A model generated the notes under the pieces. The model searched no databases. It was not told where the DNA came from and was given only the letters and a program-made list of their open reading frames with translations. A stretch of DNA of 64,000 bases. Source: Flagellimonas oceani (GTDB taxonomy: Bacteria > Bacteroidota > Bacteroidia > Flavobacteriales > Flavobacteriaceae). Where the stretch lies: the NCBI RefSeq assembly GCF_011068285.1, contig NZ_CP049616.1, positions 786,501-850,500 on the forward strand, read 5' to 3'. Positions 17,211 through 24,595 of the stretch are shown piece after piece; the stretch's first letter is position 1, and each line of letters opens with the position of its first letter. The position numbers were made by a program, and so were the translations under genes.

Positions 17211-17888
17211 ATGGAGTATCAGAGTAAGGGAAGGAAGTTCTTTATAGATTATCTCCCGAAGGTGGTTTTCAATGGGTTCACAAAGGAGGAACGAAGTACT
17301 TACAGTAAGTATCGTCACCATCATCTGAAATACCACAGACAAATACAAGAAGTTGAGGAATTGGAATCTCAATTGGAGGAATTGAAATCTTTGATCGGTG
17401 AAAAGAAATCATCCATTAAAAGATATCAAAAGGAGTTGTTCAAACACTTTGATAAGGTGAAACATCTTGGTAAGGAACTGGATTTCAATTCATGGGTTGA
17501 GGTAGAGTGGAGAAACAAAAAGAAATGTAAAGAGAATCCCAACCTTGAACCGAACAAAAGGGTGGTTGTGATGATTCAATATAAACTTGGAACTGATTAT
17601 AAGAAGAAGAAAATTTCTTGTGGTCCTTGGGAAGAAATACCTGAAATACTCAATCAATACAAAAACAGGAACAAGGATTACTCCACGGTGGGTGAAGATG
17701 ATTTAAGATTGGATATACAATGGGGTTTCGTTGATGGTTATACCAAATACCATTTGTACAAAAACGGGTATCTTGAATTTCATAATACACCCCATAACCT
17801 GAAAGGTGTGATTGAGTGGTTTAATCAGTATGATGAAGAATATGGGAAAAGAAAGAGTATGGAGTGGTCTTACATGGATTACAATTGA
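17211..17888 (+). CDS. Hypothetical coiled-coil protein, about 225 aa
   Basis: I do not recognise a family. After a basic aromatic N-terminus there is a clear coiled-coil stretch (about residues 40-95, with heptads such as QEVEELESQLEELKSLIGEK). A mixed domain with a KYHLYKNGYLEFHN end follows. I chose the ATG at 17211; a TTG at 17157 would add 18 residues. Its last ten bases overlap the end of the convergent, IS-disrupted HTH gene. Codon use matches the rest of element A. Confidence 0.5.
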   Translation: MEYQSKGRKFFIDYLPKVVFNGFTKEERSTYSKYRHHHLKYHRQIQEVEELESQLEELKSLIGEKKSSIKRYQKELFKHFDKVKHLGKELDFNSWVEVEWRNKKKCKENPNLEPNKRVVVMIQYKLGTDYKKKKISCGPWEEIPEILNQYKNRNKDYSTVGEDDLRLDIQWGFVDGYTKYHLYKNGYLEFHNTPHNLKGVIEWFNQYDEEYGKRKSMEWSYMDYN

Positions 17889-17922
17889 TTACCCATCTTT
17901 GATTCTTCCCATTCCATCAAAT

Positions 17923-19259
17923 GGGTCTGTAAATTAAACTCTGTCCTTTGATTCAATTCCTTTGGGGCTAGCCCCAAAGGAATTGGTGTTTAATATCAAG
18001 GGTATCCTCTCCCCAAATTTAATATAAAGTTGTTGAACCGTTAGGCTCCAATTGTGCAAAGGGCTGGTCCATTTTTTTTCGATGTTCTTTGTGGCCAGGT
18101 ATACCAGTTTGAGCAGGGCCATGTCATTGGTGAACGCCCCTTTGGTTTTGGTGACCTTACGCACCTGACGGTGGAACCCTTCTACTGCATTGGTGGTATA
18201 GATTATTTTTCTGATGGGTTCCGTATATTGGAAGTACTGTGATAGCTGCTCCCAATTACGCTGCCAGCTTTCGATGACCACGGGGTATTTGTCGCCCCAT
18301 TTCTCTTCCAAATCGATAAGGGCATCCTCCGCAACTTCCTTGCTGGTGGCACGATAAACAAGTTTTAGGTCTCGCATGAACTCTTTTTGATCCTTAGAGG
18401 CAATGTACTTCAGCGAGTTGCGTATTTGATGTACGATGCAGAGCTGCACCTGTGCTTTCGGGAATACGCTCAATATCGCATCGGTAAAGCCTCTGAGGTT
18501 GTCCGTACAGGCGATCAGGATATCTTTAAGTCCACGGTTGTTCAGGTCTGTAAGTACTTGCAACCAAAAATTGGCTCCTTCGCTCTCGGAAATGTACATG
18601 CCCAATATTTCTTTGCGACCTTCCTTGTTGATGCCCAGAATATTGTAAAGGGCCTTATGGGTTATCCTACCATCCTCTTTGACCTTGTAATGCATCGCAT
18701 CGAGCCACACGATACAATAGAGCGGCTCTAATGGGCGGTTCTGCCAGGCTTTCACGTCAGGTATGATCTTATCGGTTATTTGGCTCAGAACGGTATGGGA
18801 GATATCGGTATCGTACATTTCTTTGATATGGGAGGAAATGTCTCGGTAACTCATCCCAAGGCCGTAAAGGCCAATGATCTTGTCCGATAGATTGTCGGCC
18901 AGAATAGTTTGCCGCTTTTTTACCAGTTCGGGCTCAAAGCTGCTTTGCCTGTCCTGTGGCGTATCGATATCAAAAGTGCCAAAGCCGCTTTTGATCGTCT
19001 TCTTACCCTTGCCATTGCGCTTGTTACCTTGGTTACGTTGAGACTCGTCCAGATGACCTTCCATCTCTGCCTCAAGGGCCTTTTCAATAACATTCTTCAG
19101 CATTGGGGCGAATGCGCCTCCTTTGCCGAAAAGATTCTTGCCGGACATAAACTGGTCAAGTACCTTTTTCTCGAATTCTGTCTGTTCTTCTTTTCTCATG
19201 ATTCTGTCTGAATAAAATTAGCACTTAAATTTATTTCAGACAGAGTTCAGTTTACACCC
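17923..19259 (-). mobile_element. IS256-family insertion sequence
   Basis: A full-length mutator-type transposase is framed by imperfect terminal inverted repeats. The left end starts GGGTCTGTAAATTAAACTCT. The right end, read inwards, starts GGGTGTAAACTGAACTCTGT. The flanks carry the target duplication TCCATCAAAT at 17913-17922 and 19260-19269 (IS256 elements usually make 8-9 bp). An intact duplication means a direct insertion without later rearrangement. The inside is clearly GC-richer than the surrounding DNA. Confidence 0.92.
17934..19199 (-). CDS. IS256-family (mutator-type) transposase
   Basis: This is a DDE transposase of 421 residues, the full family length. Landmarks are the N-terminal zone with GNKRNGKGKKTIKSGFG, the first catalytic Asp in VWLDAMHYKV, the second in IACTDNLRGF and the family signature TTNAVEGFHRQVRK carrying the Glu. 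No frameshift or stop is visible, so the element is probably active. The gene fills nearly the whole IS. Confidence 0.96.
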   Translation of the reverse strand: MRKEEQTEFEKKVLDQFMSGKNLFGKGGAFAPMLKNVIEKALEAEMEGHLDESQRNQGNKRNGKGKKTIKSGFGTFDIDTPQDRQSSFEPELVKKRQTILADNLSDKIIGLYGLGMSYRDISSHIKEMYDTDISHTVLSQITDKIIPDVKAWQNRPLEPLYCIVWLDAMHYKVKEDGRITHKALYNILGINKEGRKEILGMYISESEGANFWLQVLTDLNNRGLKDILIACTDNLRGFTDAILSVFPKAQVQLCIVHQIRNSLKYIASKDQKEFMRDLKLVYRATSKEVAEDALIDLEEKWGDKYPVVIESWQRNWEQLSQYFQYTEPIRKIIYTTNAVEGFHRQVRKVTKTKGAFTNDMALLKLVYLATKNIEKKWTSPLHNWSLTVQQLYIKFGERIPLILNTNSFGASPKGIESKDRV

Positions 19260-19416
19260 TCCATCAAATCACTCTTTCTGATATACTTCTTATTGGGTGA
19301 TACCCTAATCAAAGGTAAATCATATTTTTTTACCCAATTCTCAATGGTCTTTCTACCCACACCGTACATTTTTTCAAGTTCTTGTTTTGTAATTCTTTTT
19401 TCCATTTCCATCTTTA

Positions 19417-19917
19417 TTAAATAAACGAGTTCATATCCACCTCGACACCGTATCCTTGACCATCATAATCAAATGATGGGTTGAAATCCAATCCTTTGAA
19501 TTTCTTCTTCAAATGGGTGATGATATTTTTGATGGTATCCATTTCACCCCACCCCTTGTCCTCAATCCCCATGATATCCTTCATGGTGGATGGTATGAAC
19601 GATAAAATGTTATCTGAGGTAATAACGGAAATGAACTTTATACCATCCACGTTCACCTTTCCCTCATTGAGTTCCAAACTGGAAAGTTTCTTGTAAATAT
19701 CTTCCTCTGAATCCTCTATATCAAATTCATCTTCATCATCATATCCCATTTCTCTGAGGATTTCATCCAAATCAAAGAGTTCATCTTCATCCTCTGAAGG
19801 GATTTCCACTTCTTTTTTTTCCCATTCATACAATGGGACACCACTAAGTTCTTTTAATCGGATTTTCATTTGTTGAGGTGTTATACCCTCTGTTGTCAGT
19901 TTTATTCCATCTATCAT
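19417..19917 (-). CDS. Acidic hypothetical protein, 166 aa
   Basis: I do not recognise a family. A strongly acidic middle (DEDELFDLDEILREMGYDDE and beyond) separates two mixed segments. The start is supported by a GAGGA ribosome-binding motif upstream of ATG 19917. It lies between the HUH-like gene (46 bases upstream) and the split HTH gene, which starts six bases after its stop. The three genes form an operon. It could be a partner of the HUH-like protein; no evidence beyond adjacency. Confidence 0.6.
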   Translation of the reverse strand: MIDGIKLTTEGITPQQMKIRLKELSGVPLYEWEKKEVEIPSEDEDELFDLDEILREMGYDDEDEFDIEDSEEDIYKKLSSLELNEGKVNVDGIKFISVITSDNILSFIPSTMKDIMGIEDKGWGEMDTIKNIITHLKKKFKGLDFNPSFDYDGQGYGVEVDMNSFI

Positions 19918-19962
19918 AATTAGTTCCTCTTTTTGTATAAATACCCTTGTTCCAATATTTCT

Positions 19963-20415
19963 TTAAATCAAGGGTTTTTCAATCATTTCCTTTTTGTCCA
20001 TGTACCTCATGAACTCAACTTCATCATGGATGGGGTGTACATCAACCTCACCAAACGTTCCCTTGCAAGTTTTAAGGGTGTCCAATCCCCAATCTTTTTC
20101 TTCCCATGTTGTTCCACCTATGAACCGAGATAACCCGTTGTAGAGGTTCTCCTGATTGTTGTACTTGATAAGGAGGTGGGTATGGTACTTACCTCCTTTG
20201 TTGGTGTCACTTTCAATGACGTAGTAAGTGGTTATATCATCCTTCTTCTTCAATTTTCTGTGAAGGGTTTTTACTTGTTTTTTCAATAGTTCCCTGTTTG
20301 GATTGGTGATTCTGTTGTTAGCAGATTTATCAATCTTTCTGAACATTACTCCCATTGATTTCATAATTGTTATTTGAGTTATTGGTAATGGAATAATGGA
20401 ATACCATTTACCCAT
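19963..20415 (-). CDS. Small HUH-endonuclease-like (Rep-type) protein
   Basis: Residues 73-83 read KGGKYHTHLLI. The histidine pair His78/His80 flanking one residue and followed by hydrophobics is the HUH metal-binding motif of rolling-circle Rep proteins. About 58 residues later, FMRYMDKKE places a tyrosine (Tyr138) with a following lysine as in Rep motif 3. The strand before it (ITTYYVIESDTNKGG) resembles the motif 1-2 linker. At 150 residues (or 133 from ATG 20364) it is very short for a Rep and would be only a nuclease domain. It is the first gene of the operon with the acidic and HTH proteins. Confidence 0.6.
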   Translation of the reverse strand: MGKWYSIIPLPITQITIMKSMGVMFRKIDKSANNRITNPNRELLKKQVKTLHRKLKKKDDITTYYVIESDTNKGGKYHTHLLIKYNNQENLYNGLSRFIGGTTWEEKDWGLDTLKTCKGTFGEVDVHPIHDEVEFMRYMDKKEMIEKPLI

Positions 20416-20620
20416 TACCGGTATTGATGTTCGTTAAACTTAGAAATCGTTAGTACACTTTCAACCACTCTCATGGTACTGTATTACAGTATTTACCTCT
20501 TTCTTACAATAAATATTGGAGAGAAGGGGAAAACGTAAATGTTTTCGGTAAAAAGTGGAAACTTTAACGGTTTTATAAAAAAAAGGGAATTTGGTACCAG
20601 GATGATTAAAAGGGATTTAA
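20416..20620. other. AT-rich region upstream of the HUH-like operon
   Basis: No gene is visible. The region is AT-rich with short A-runs and a possible AAAACGTAAATGTTTTC inverted repeat near 20530. If the HUH protein is a replication initiator, an origin would be expected here or inside the operon, but I see no iterons. Confidence 0.3.
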
Positions 20621-20848
20621 TCAAGGAAGGTTGTCAAAAAAATAGAATGCAAAATATATTAGTAATATCATAGCAATGACTCCTAATATTCCAAGAATTC
20701 CAAAACCGAGTAAATCAGAGAAATCACCAATAAATGAAACCCAAACTATAACGTAAATTATGACGAAGAGGATGATATATATTAAATTTTTATAACACCC
20801 CTTGTTTTCATTTTCCTTCTGGTTTCTATTTTTCTCCGTGTCTTCCAA
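20621..20848 (-). CDS. Small membrane protein with two transmembrane segments
   Basis: After a charged 18-residue N-terminus come two hydrophobic stretches (NLIYIILFVIIYVIVWVSF and FGILGILGVIAMILLIYFAF), giving a hairpin membrane protein of 75 residues. No family recognised. It stands alone on this strand. Confidence 0.5.
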   Translation of the reverse strand: MEDTEKNRNQKENENKGCYKNLIYIILFVIIYVIVWVSFIGDFSDLLGFGILGILGVIAMILLIYFAFYFFDNLP

Positions 20849-20988
20849 GTGATTTGTTATCAGTATTTTTACAAGTGTTAGATATGGTTAATCAAGTTTT
20901 TGAGATAAATGAGGGTTTATCCTTTGGATATTGAATTTACGAATTATTATAATTAACTTTTCTCCACCATAACTTAAAGAATCAGTTG

Positions 20989-21723
20989 ATGAAACAAATT
21001 CTATTAATCATACCATTTATCATTTTAGGGTGCAAGGAAAAAGGGATAACGGATGAAGAATTTAATTCAATTTTAAATCAAAATAAGGACAATTTTGTTT
21101 TTATGTCCTTCTACCCAAATATGGGATTTGAAATGGGAGAAAGATTAGTGCAGAAAGAGTTGGAAAGAGGAAATTTAACACAAAAAGGTAATGATATCAT
21201 ATACACGTTGGAGTACAATAATTCTAGTTATGATTTGATATTAATGGAATCAAGTTTTAATGAGGATTATATAGGGTTGTACTACAGTAAGAAAAATCCA
21301 GGAGATTTTAGAATCTGGTATGATGGTGATTTAAACGGAATTCTTTCAATTTATGGTGAGAAATATGATGATGTTACTGATTTGAATGGAAACACTCCAA
21401 TAGGTACACCTCAATCATATAGGGAGGATTCTTATGTTTTAAAGAAAAAATATAATATCACAGGAGAAAAGAATAACGTGATTTATATAGATACTTGGAC
21501 CAATCGTGACAATGGAATGATTTACCAACAGGATAAGAATGGTAATATCATAAAATCTTCATACACGATTTCAATCTATCACTTCACGGAGGATAGTTTT
21601 GAAAAGTATTTGAAGGAATTAAGTAGAGAGAAAGACAACAAAGAGGTTCAAGAATTAGAGAAAAAACAGGAGTTGGATAAAGAAAGGAAAATAAGGAATG
21701 AGAAAACCATTGATGATATTTAA
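20989..21723 (+). CDS. Hypothetical lipoprotein, 244 aa
   Basis: The N-terminus MKQILLIIPFIILGCKEKG is a lipoprotein signal with the lipobox cysteine at residue 15. The rest is polar, ending in a charged coiled-coil tail (about the last 45 residues, Glu/Lys-rich). I chose the ATG at 20989 over the TTG at 20986. It is the last gene of element A before the att-like core. Function unknown. Confidence 0.6.
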   Translation: MKQILLIIPFIILGCKEKGITDEEFNSILNQNKDNFVFMSFYPNMGFEMGERLVQKELERGNLTQKGNDIIYTLEYNNSSYDLILMESSFNEDYIGLYYSKKNPGDFRIWYDGDLNGILSIYGEKYDDVTDLNGNTPIGTPQSYREDSYVLKKKYNITGEKNNVIYIDTWTNRDNGMIYQQDKNGNIIKSSYTISIYHFTEDSFEKYLKELSREKDNKEVQELEKKQELDKERKIRNEKTIDDI

Positions 21724-21760
21724 TCTGATAAATGAAGATTCCGTTTTGAATAAATAACTA

Positions 21761-21779
21761 TGGGGAGTATTACTCCCCA
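21761..21779. other. Perfect palindrome near the right end of element A
   Basis: TGGGGAGTA-T-TACTCCCCA is an almost perfect dyad. It is followed by A's rather than T's, so it is a poor terminator on either strand. Its position just inside the inferred end of element A suggests a binding site. Confidence 0.45.
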
Positions 21780-21852
21780 AAAAAGGTAATATCTTAAGGA
21801 TTATTGTTGTGCATACCCTATAAAATAAGGGGTTTTACAGGGGAGTGTGAAT

Positions 21853-21866
21853 CCTGCCACCCCGAC
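21853..21866 (+). repeat. att-like core, junction of element A and ICE-1
   Basis: CCTGCCACCCCGAC is identical to 58858-58871, with AAT or CAT-C bases before it. The string AATCCTGCCACCCCGAC has the form of a tRNA 3' end. TCCTGC could close a T-stem, CACCCCG would be the acceptor strand and A the discriminator, as in tRNA-Pro. No tRNA body precedes it here, so this is a junction copy. Confidence 0.75.
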
Positions 21867-21965
21867 GAATGGGGTTTTTGTTGCAACAAACAAAACCTTA
21901 ATTAATTGAAAACCAGAAAATTAATTTTTTCTGGTTTTTTTTGTACCCAATTGAAACCATCGGTG

Positions 21966-21989
21966 ACGATGTCCTATACGATGTCCTAT
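21966..21989 (+). repeat. Tandem 12-bp repeats at ICE-1 left end
   Basis: ACGATGTCCTAT occurs twice in direct tandem, 100 bases inside the left att core. The same 12-mer, plus a diverged second copy, occurs at 58777-58800 just inside the right core. Likely arm-type binding sites for the integrase or excisionase. Confidence 0.75.
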
Positions 21990-22047
21990 TTTTATCAAAA
22001 AGGATTACGTAAATTGCATATCCTGATTCGATTTTTCGTGTGATTTG

Positions 22048-22084
22048 GCTTTCGCTTAACGGATTGTTCCACTTAAAGCGAAGC
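22048..22084 (+). promoter_or_regulatory. Inverted repeat in front of the ICE-1 integrase
   Basis: GCTTTCGCTTAA and TTAAAGCGAAGC form an imperfect inverted repeat around 13 bases, ending two bases before the integrase ATG. It could act as an operator or a translation-blocking hairpin for the integrase. Confidence 0.45.
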
Positions 22085-22086
22085 AT

Positions 22087-23370
22087 ATGAAAACTTCCAA
22101 CTCATTCAGTATCAGCTTTTGGCTGAAAAAAACGGCCAAAAAGAAAGACGGACAGATTCCAATCTACGTCCGTATTAGATTTAAAGGTAGATATTCGGAC
22201 ATCAGCGTCCATAGATCGACCTTAGAAGAATGTTGGTGTCCTATTTCGGGTAAAATCGACCATCGGGTCAAAGGGGCCAGCAGTATCAATAAATACCTCG
22301 ATGATATCCACGCCAATTTATTGGAGTGTCACAGACAACTATATTCGGAGGGAACACTGATTACCTCAAGGGCCATAAAACTACGGTATCTCGGTAAGGA
22401 CAAGGTCTTTGTTACCCTTGAAGACCTTATCCGATATCATCGGACCCATGAAATTTCCAGACTTGAAAAAGGCACGGTCAAGAACTATTCGGCCACTGAA
22501 AAGTACCTGAAGAGTTTCATCAAGAAAAAATTCAGAACCCCCGACATCGGTCTTTCCTTTATCGATTACACTTTCGTGATGGAATTTGAGAACTTTTTAA
22601 GGAAATGTGACCCGATCAACAAATCCCAACCATTGAACAACAATGGTATCATGAAACATATGGAACGGTTTAAAAAACTGGTGAACATTGCCCATAAGTT
22701 CGGGTGCATTTCACAGAATCCCTTCAATTTCTATAAAATGAAGTTCGAAGAGTACGACAGTGATTTTCTGGAAGAGCACGAATTGAAAAAAATTGCAGGA
22801 ATCGAGATTCCGGAAGCGGGAATTGGATTGGTCAGGGACGTTTTTCTCTTCGCGTGTTATACCGGACTGAGTTATATAGAGGTCAAGATGTTGGGGCAAA
22901 AAGACATAGTAAGGGGAATCGATGGAGAGCAGTGGATCAATGTCAGGCGGAAAAAGACCAAGACCCCTGTAAGAGTGCCACTTCTTATCCAGGCGAAAGA
23001 GATATTGGGCAAATATTCGAGCTATCGGGACAAGGACAATGGGAAGTGTCTTTTGCCTGTCTATTCCAATCAAAGGTCGAACAAACATTTAAAGACCATC
23101 GCAAAACGGGCACATATAAACAAACATCTGACATTCCATGTGGCCAGGCACACTTTTGCAACGACCATAACATTGATGAACAATGTTCCTTTGGAAACCG
23201 TTTCAAAACTATTGGGGCATACCAAGTTATCCACTACACAACGTTACGCCAGGGTAGTGGAGAAAAAGATCAGTAAGGATATGGGCAGACTCAAAGAACT
23301 GATGAAACTGAAATCGGATAATGAATCTACCCATGACCACAGTAATGTTCAACTACGTGTGGTGAGATGA
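22087..23370 (+). CDS. int: Tyrosine recombinase, integrase of ICE-1
   Basis: This integrase (427 aa) should catalyse integration and excision at the att core. The N-terminal arm-binding region (IPIYVRIRFKGRYSDIS) and the SAM-like domain (about 105-215) precede the catalytic domain. Visible catalytic residues are Lys290, His351 and Arg354 (HVARHTFAT), His378 (LLGHTK) and Tyr387 (TTQRYARV). The position normally held by the first arginine is Ser262 (CYTGLSYIEVK). The same substitution is known in the CTnDOT integrase. It is the first gene of the element. Confidence 0.95.
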   Translation: MKTSNSFSISFWLKKTAKKKDGQIPIYVRIRFKGRYSDISVHRSTLEECWCPISGKIDHRVKGASSINKYLDDIHANLLECHRQLYSEGTLITSRAIKLRYLGKDKVFVTLEDLIRYHRTHEISRLEKGTVKNYSATEKYLKSFIKKKFRTPDIGLSFIDYTFVMEFENFLRKCDPINKSQPLNNNGIMKHMERFKKLVNIAHKFGCISQNPFNFYKMKFEEYDSDFLEEHELKKIAGIEIPEAGIGLVRDVFLFACYTGLSYIEVKMLGQKDIVRGIDGEQWINVRRKKTKTPVRVPLLIQAKEILGKYSSYRDKDNGKCLLPVYSNQRSNKHLKTIAKRAHINKHLTFHVARHTFATTITLMNNVPLETVSKLLGHTKLSTTQRYARVVEKKISKDMGRLKELMKLKSDNESTHDHSNVQLRVVR

Positions 23371-23466
23371 ATTTGGAAGGTATTGCCCGATGCCAATTCA
23401 GTTTATATCCGAAATTACCTTAACCAATATTATCGAAAGGTAAGCTCGCAAAATTTTCTCGGAAAA

Positions 23467-23500
23467 GGGACGGCATAAAGCCGTTCCTCCGTCACTTTTT
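23467..23500 (+). terminator. Probable terminator after the integrase
   Basis: GGGACGGC and GCCGTTCC pair (one G-U) around ATAAA, and ACTTTTTATAT follows a few bases later. The stem-to-T spacing is longer than ideal. Confidence 0.45.
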
Positions 23501-23581
23501 ATATACGTTTCCTTTCCACTCCAAAATTTTGTCTTCCGCTTGGTCCATGCTCAAATATTGTTTAACTAAAATTTCATTATC

Positions 23582-23995
23582 ATGGAAACAAAGACAAAAA
23601 GAAGTTCGACCAATGGGAAGACCGTAAAGCAAAATGCAACCGTTAAAACGGTAAAGGACAAATTGACCCAAGAGGCCATGGCCAGTACTGTAAACGGAAA
23701 AGATGTCCCAGACAGGGAAAAGCCCACCATCAATCTGGATGACCGCATCCAACGGTTCGAGAAGCTCAGGGGCCTTGCCACCAACCGGGAACGGTTAACC
23801 AGTACCTTGAACGAACTGACCAAGTTCAACTACAACCAAGGGGATTCATGTTCCTTCTTTATAAGGGATTCCCATGGATTGGAGTTCAAGACCACCAATT
23901 CAAACCTTATCAAGTTGGTGACCGAGCATCTACAGTTGACCCTACAGGCAAGAAAGACGGAACTTGAAAAAGAGATAATCGAGTTTCAGCTCTAG
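23582..23995 (+). CDS. Conserved ICE-associated hypothetical protein
   Basis: The 137-residue protein has a basic, low-complexity N-terminus (METKTKRSSTNGKTVKQNAT), then a helical and mixed domain (LDDRIQRFEKLRGLATNRER onwards) ending in an amphipathic helix. Small proteins of this type sit between integrase and ssb in Flavobacteriia ICEs. I know no function. A strong terminator follows 20 bases after its stop, so it is transcribed alone. Confidence 0.7.
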   Translation: METKTKRSSTNGKTVKQNATVKTVKDKLTQEAMASTVNGKDVPDREKPTINLDDRIQRFEKLRGLATNRERLTSTLNELTKFNYNQGDSCSFFIRDSHGLEFKTTNSNLIKLVTEHLQLTLQARKTELEKEIIEFQL

Positions 23996-24015
23996 CAATG
24001 CAAATCAGTCATGAT

Positions 24016-24055
24016 ACGGCACATCCCGATAACCGGGATGTGCCGTTATTTTTTT
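24016..24055 (+). terminator. Strong intrinsic terminator
   Basis: A perfect 13-bp stem (ACGGCACATCCCG / CGGGATGTGCCGT) with a five-base loop is followed by TATTTTTTT. It ends the 23582-23995 transcript. Confidence 0.92.
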
Positions 24056-24080
24056 GGTACGGACAGAATCCAAATAGGAA

Positions 24081-24167
24081 GGGCGTTATCCCCACCTTTA
24101 AAAATGGCCGTCCCTTGCAAATGATCCCTGGCATTTGCTGCCGGCCGTCCAAGGTGGGATACCGCCC
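24081..24167 (+). ncRNA. Candidate structured RNA with nested stems
   Basis: An outer stem pairs GGGCGTTATCCCCACCTT with AAGGTGGGATACCGCCC. Inside it, TGGCCG can pair with CGGCCG, and innermost GCAAATG pairs with CATTTGC around an eight-base loop. Three coaxial stems in 87 bases is more than chance would give. It has no assigned family that I recognise. On DNA level it could equally be an extruded structure used in replication. Confidence 0.45.
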
Positions 24168-24595
24168 CTGAAATTTTAAGGGGTTTATAATGTATGGAGC
24201 CCTTATCGTTTTCCGGGATAGCGGAAAACGGGGCAGTGCATAAACAATTCTAATATAAATCCATTTGCTTTTCTCGCTTAACTGCCTGTACGCTCAGGTC
24301 GCAAATGGATTTAAAAGAATTGCTAATGCCCTTATGGAACTTGTCAAGACCGTACAGGGTTTTGGAAAAAAATAAGGTTTCCACTGCCTTGTTTTTAGCC
24401 CGTGGGTAAAAACTACGTTGCAGACCCTCCTGATTTGTTTTCCAAAAGTCTTGACAAAACCCACTCCATCCATTGTGCCGTGCACGAAGGAAATCAAACA
24501 AACACCCCTTAAAATTCATTCCAATCGAGTTGAAAAGGGAATTATTAATCCGCCTGTCCAAAAAGACATACGGACAGGCCTTAAAATCTTTAGTT

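Larger units (their letters stand above)
17879..19411 (-). pseudogene. Small HTH protein gene split by an IS256-family element
   Basis: Reading leftwards from ATG 19411 gives MEMEKRITKQELEKMYGVGR and then KTIENWVKKYDLPLIRV. The frame runs to Asp-Leu-Met and then hits the insertion. The frame resumes exactly at the other side of the IS as DLMEWEESKMGNQL and stops at 17879. Removing the IS and one copy of the target duplication restores an uninterrupted 61-residue winged-helix protein of the small MerR/excisionase type. It is the third gene of the operon 20415-19417-17879. The protein is now truncated after about 50 residues, or fused to a short IS-derived tail. Confidence 0.85.
1..21866. mobile_element. 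Element A: integrated mobile element, left end outside window
   Basis: This AT-rich block begins with a tyrosine recombinase gene cut by the window edge and ends at the first copy of the att-like core CCTGCCACCCCGAC. It holds a type I restriction operon, a serine recombinase, an HUH-like protein, small HTH proteins and many unrecognised genes. Its codon use (many AGG, GGT and TTG codons) looks different from ICE-1. No conjugation genes were recognised, so it may be a mobilisable or satellite-type element. The limits are inferred from the neighbouring ICEs, in which the integrase lies about 200 bases inside the left att core. Confidence 0.5.
21724..22086. other. Junction region between element A and ICE-1
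   Basis: No gene is visible. In order it contains a 19-bp palindrome (21761-21779), the att-like core (21853-21866), a pair of 12-bp tandem repeats (21966-21989) and an inverted repeat just before the integrase start (22048-22084). This is the expected layout of an attachment site followed by integrase arm sites. Confidence 0.7.
23996..24595. other. 600-base intergenic region packed with inverted repeats
   Basis: Besides the terminator at 24016-24055, this gap holds at least six more inverted repeats. They are: 24081-24098 with 24151-24167 (about 17 bp, one mismatch and one bulge); 24117-24123 with 24132-24138; 24207-24215 with 24222-24230 (9 bp); 24256-24268 with 24301-24313 (13 bp, perfect); 24341-24369 with 24438-24457 (two perfect 10-bp arms interrupted by a 9-base insert on one side) enclosing 24391-24397 with 24407-24413; and 24552-24559 with 24572-24579 (8 bp). 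Frames on the minus strand here are not convincing genes. It could be a structured RNA, an origin or a regulatory region. Confidence 0.7.

Noticed and set aside
21761..21779. Palindrome as an intrinsic terminator of element A
   Set aside because: It is followed by A's on the + strand and not by T's on the - strand, so it does not fit termination in either direction.
21790..21866. A complete tRNA gene ending at the att core
   Set aside because: Only the 3' end resembles a tRNA; no anticodon arm or 5' acceptor strand can be built from the upstream bases.
24250..24561. Minus-strand open frame of 103 codons in the structured region
   Set aside because: It spans several perfect inverted repeats, has odd composition (many Phe, Lys and Cys runs) and lacks any recognisable domain; the inverted repeats explain the sequence better.
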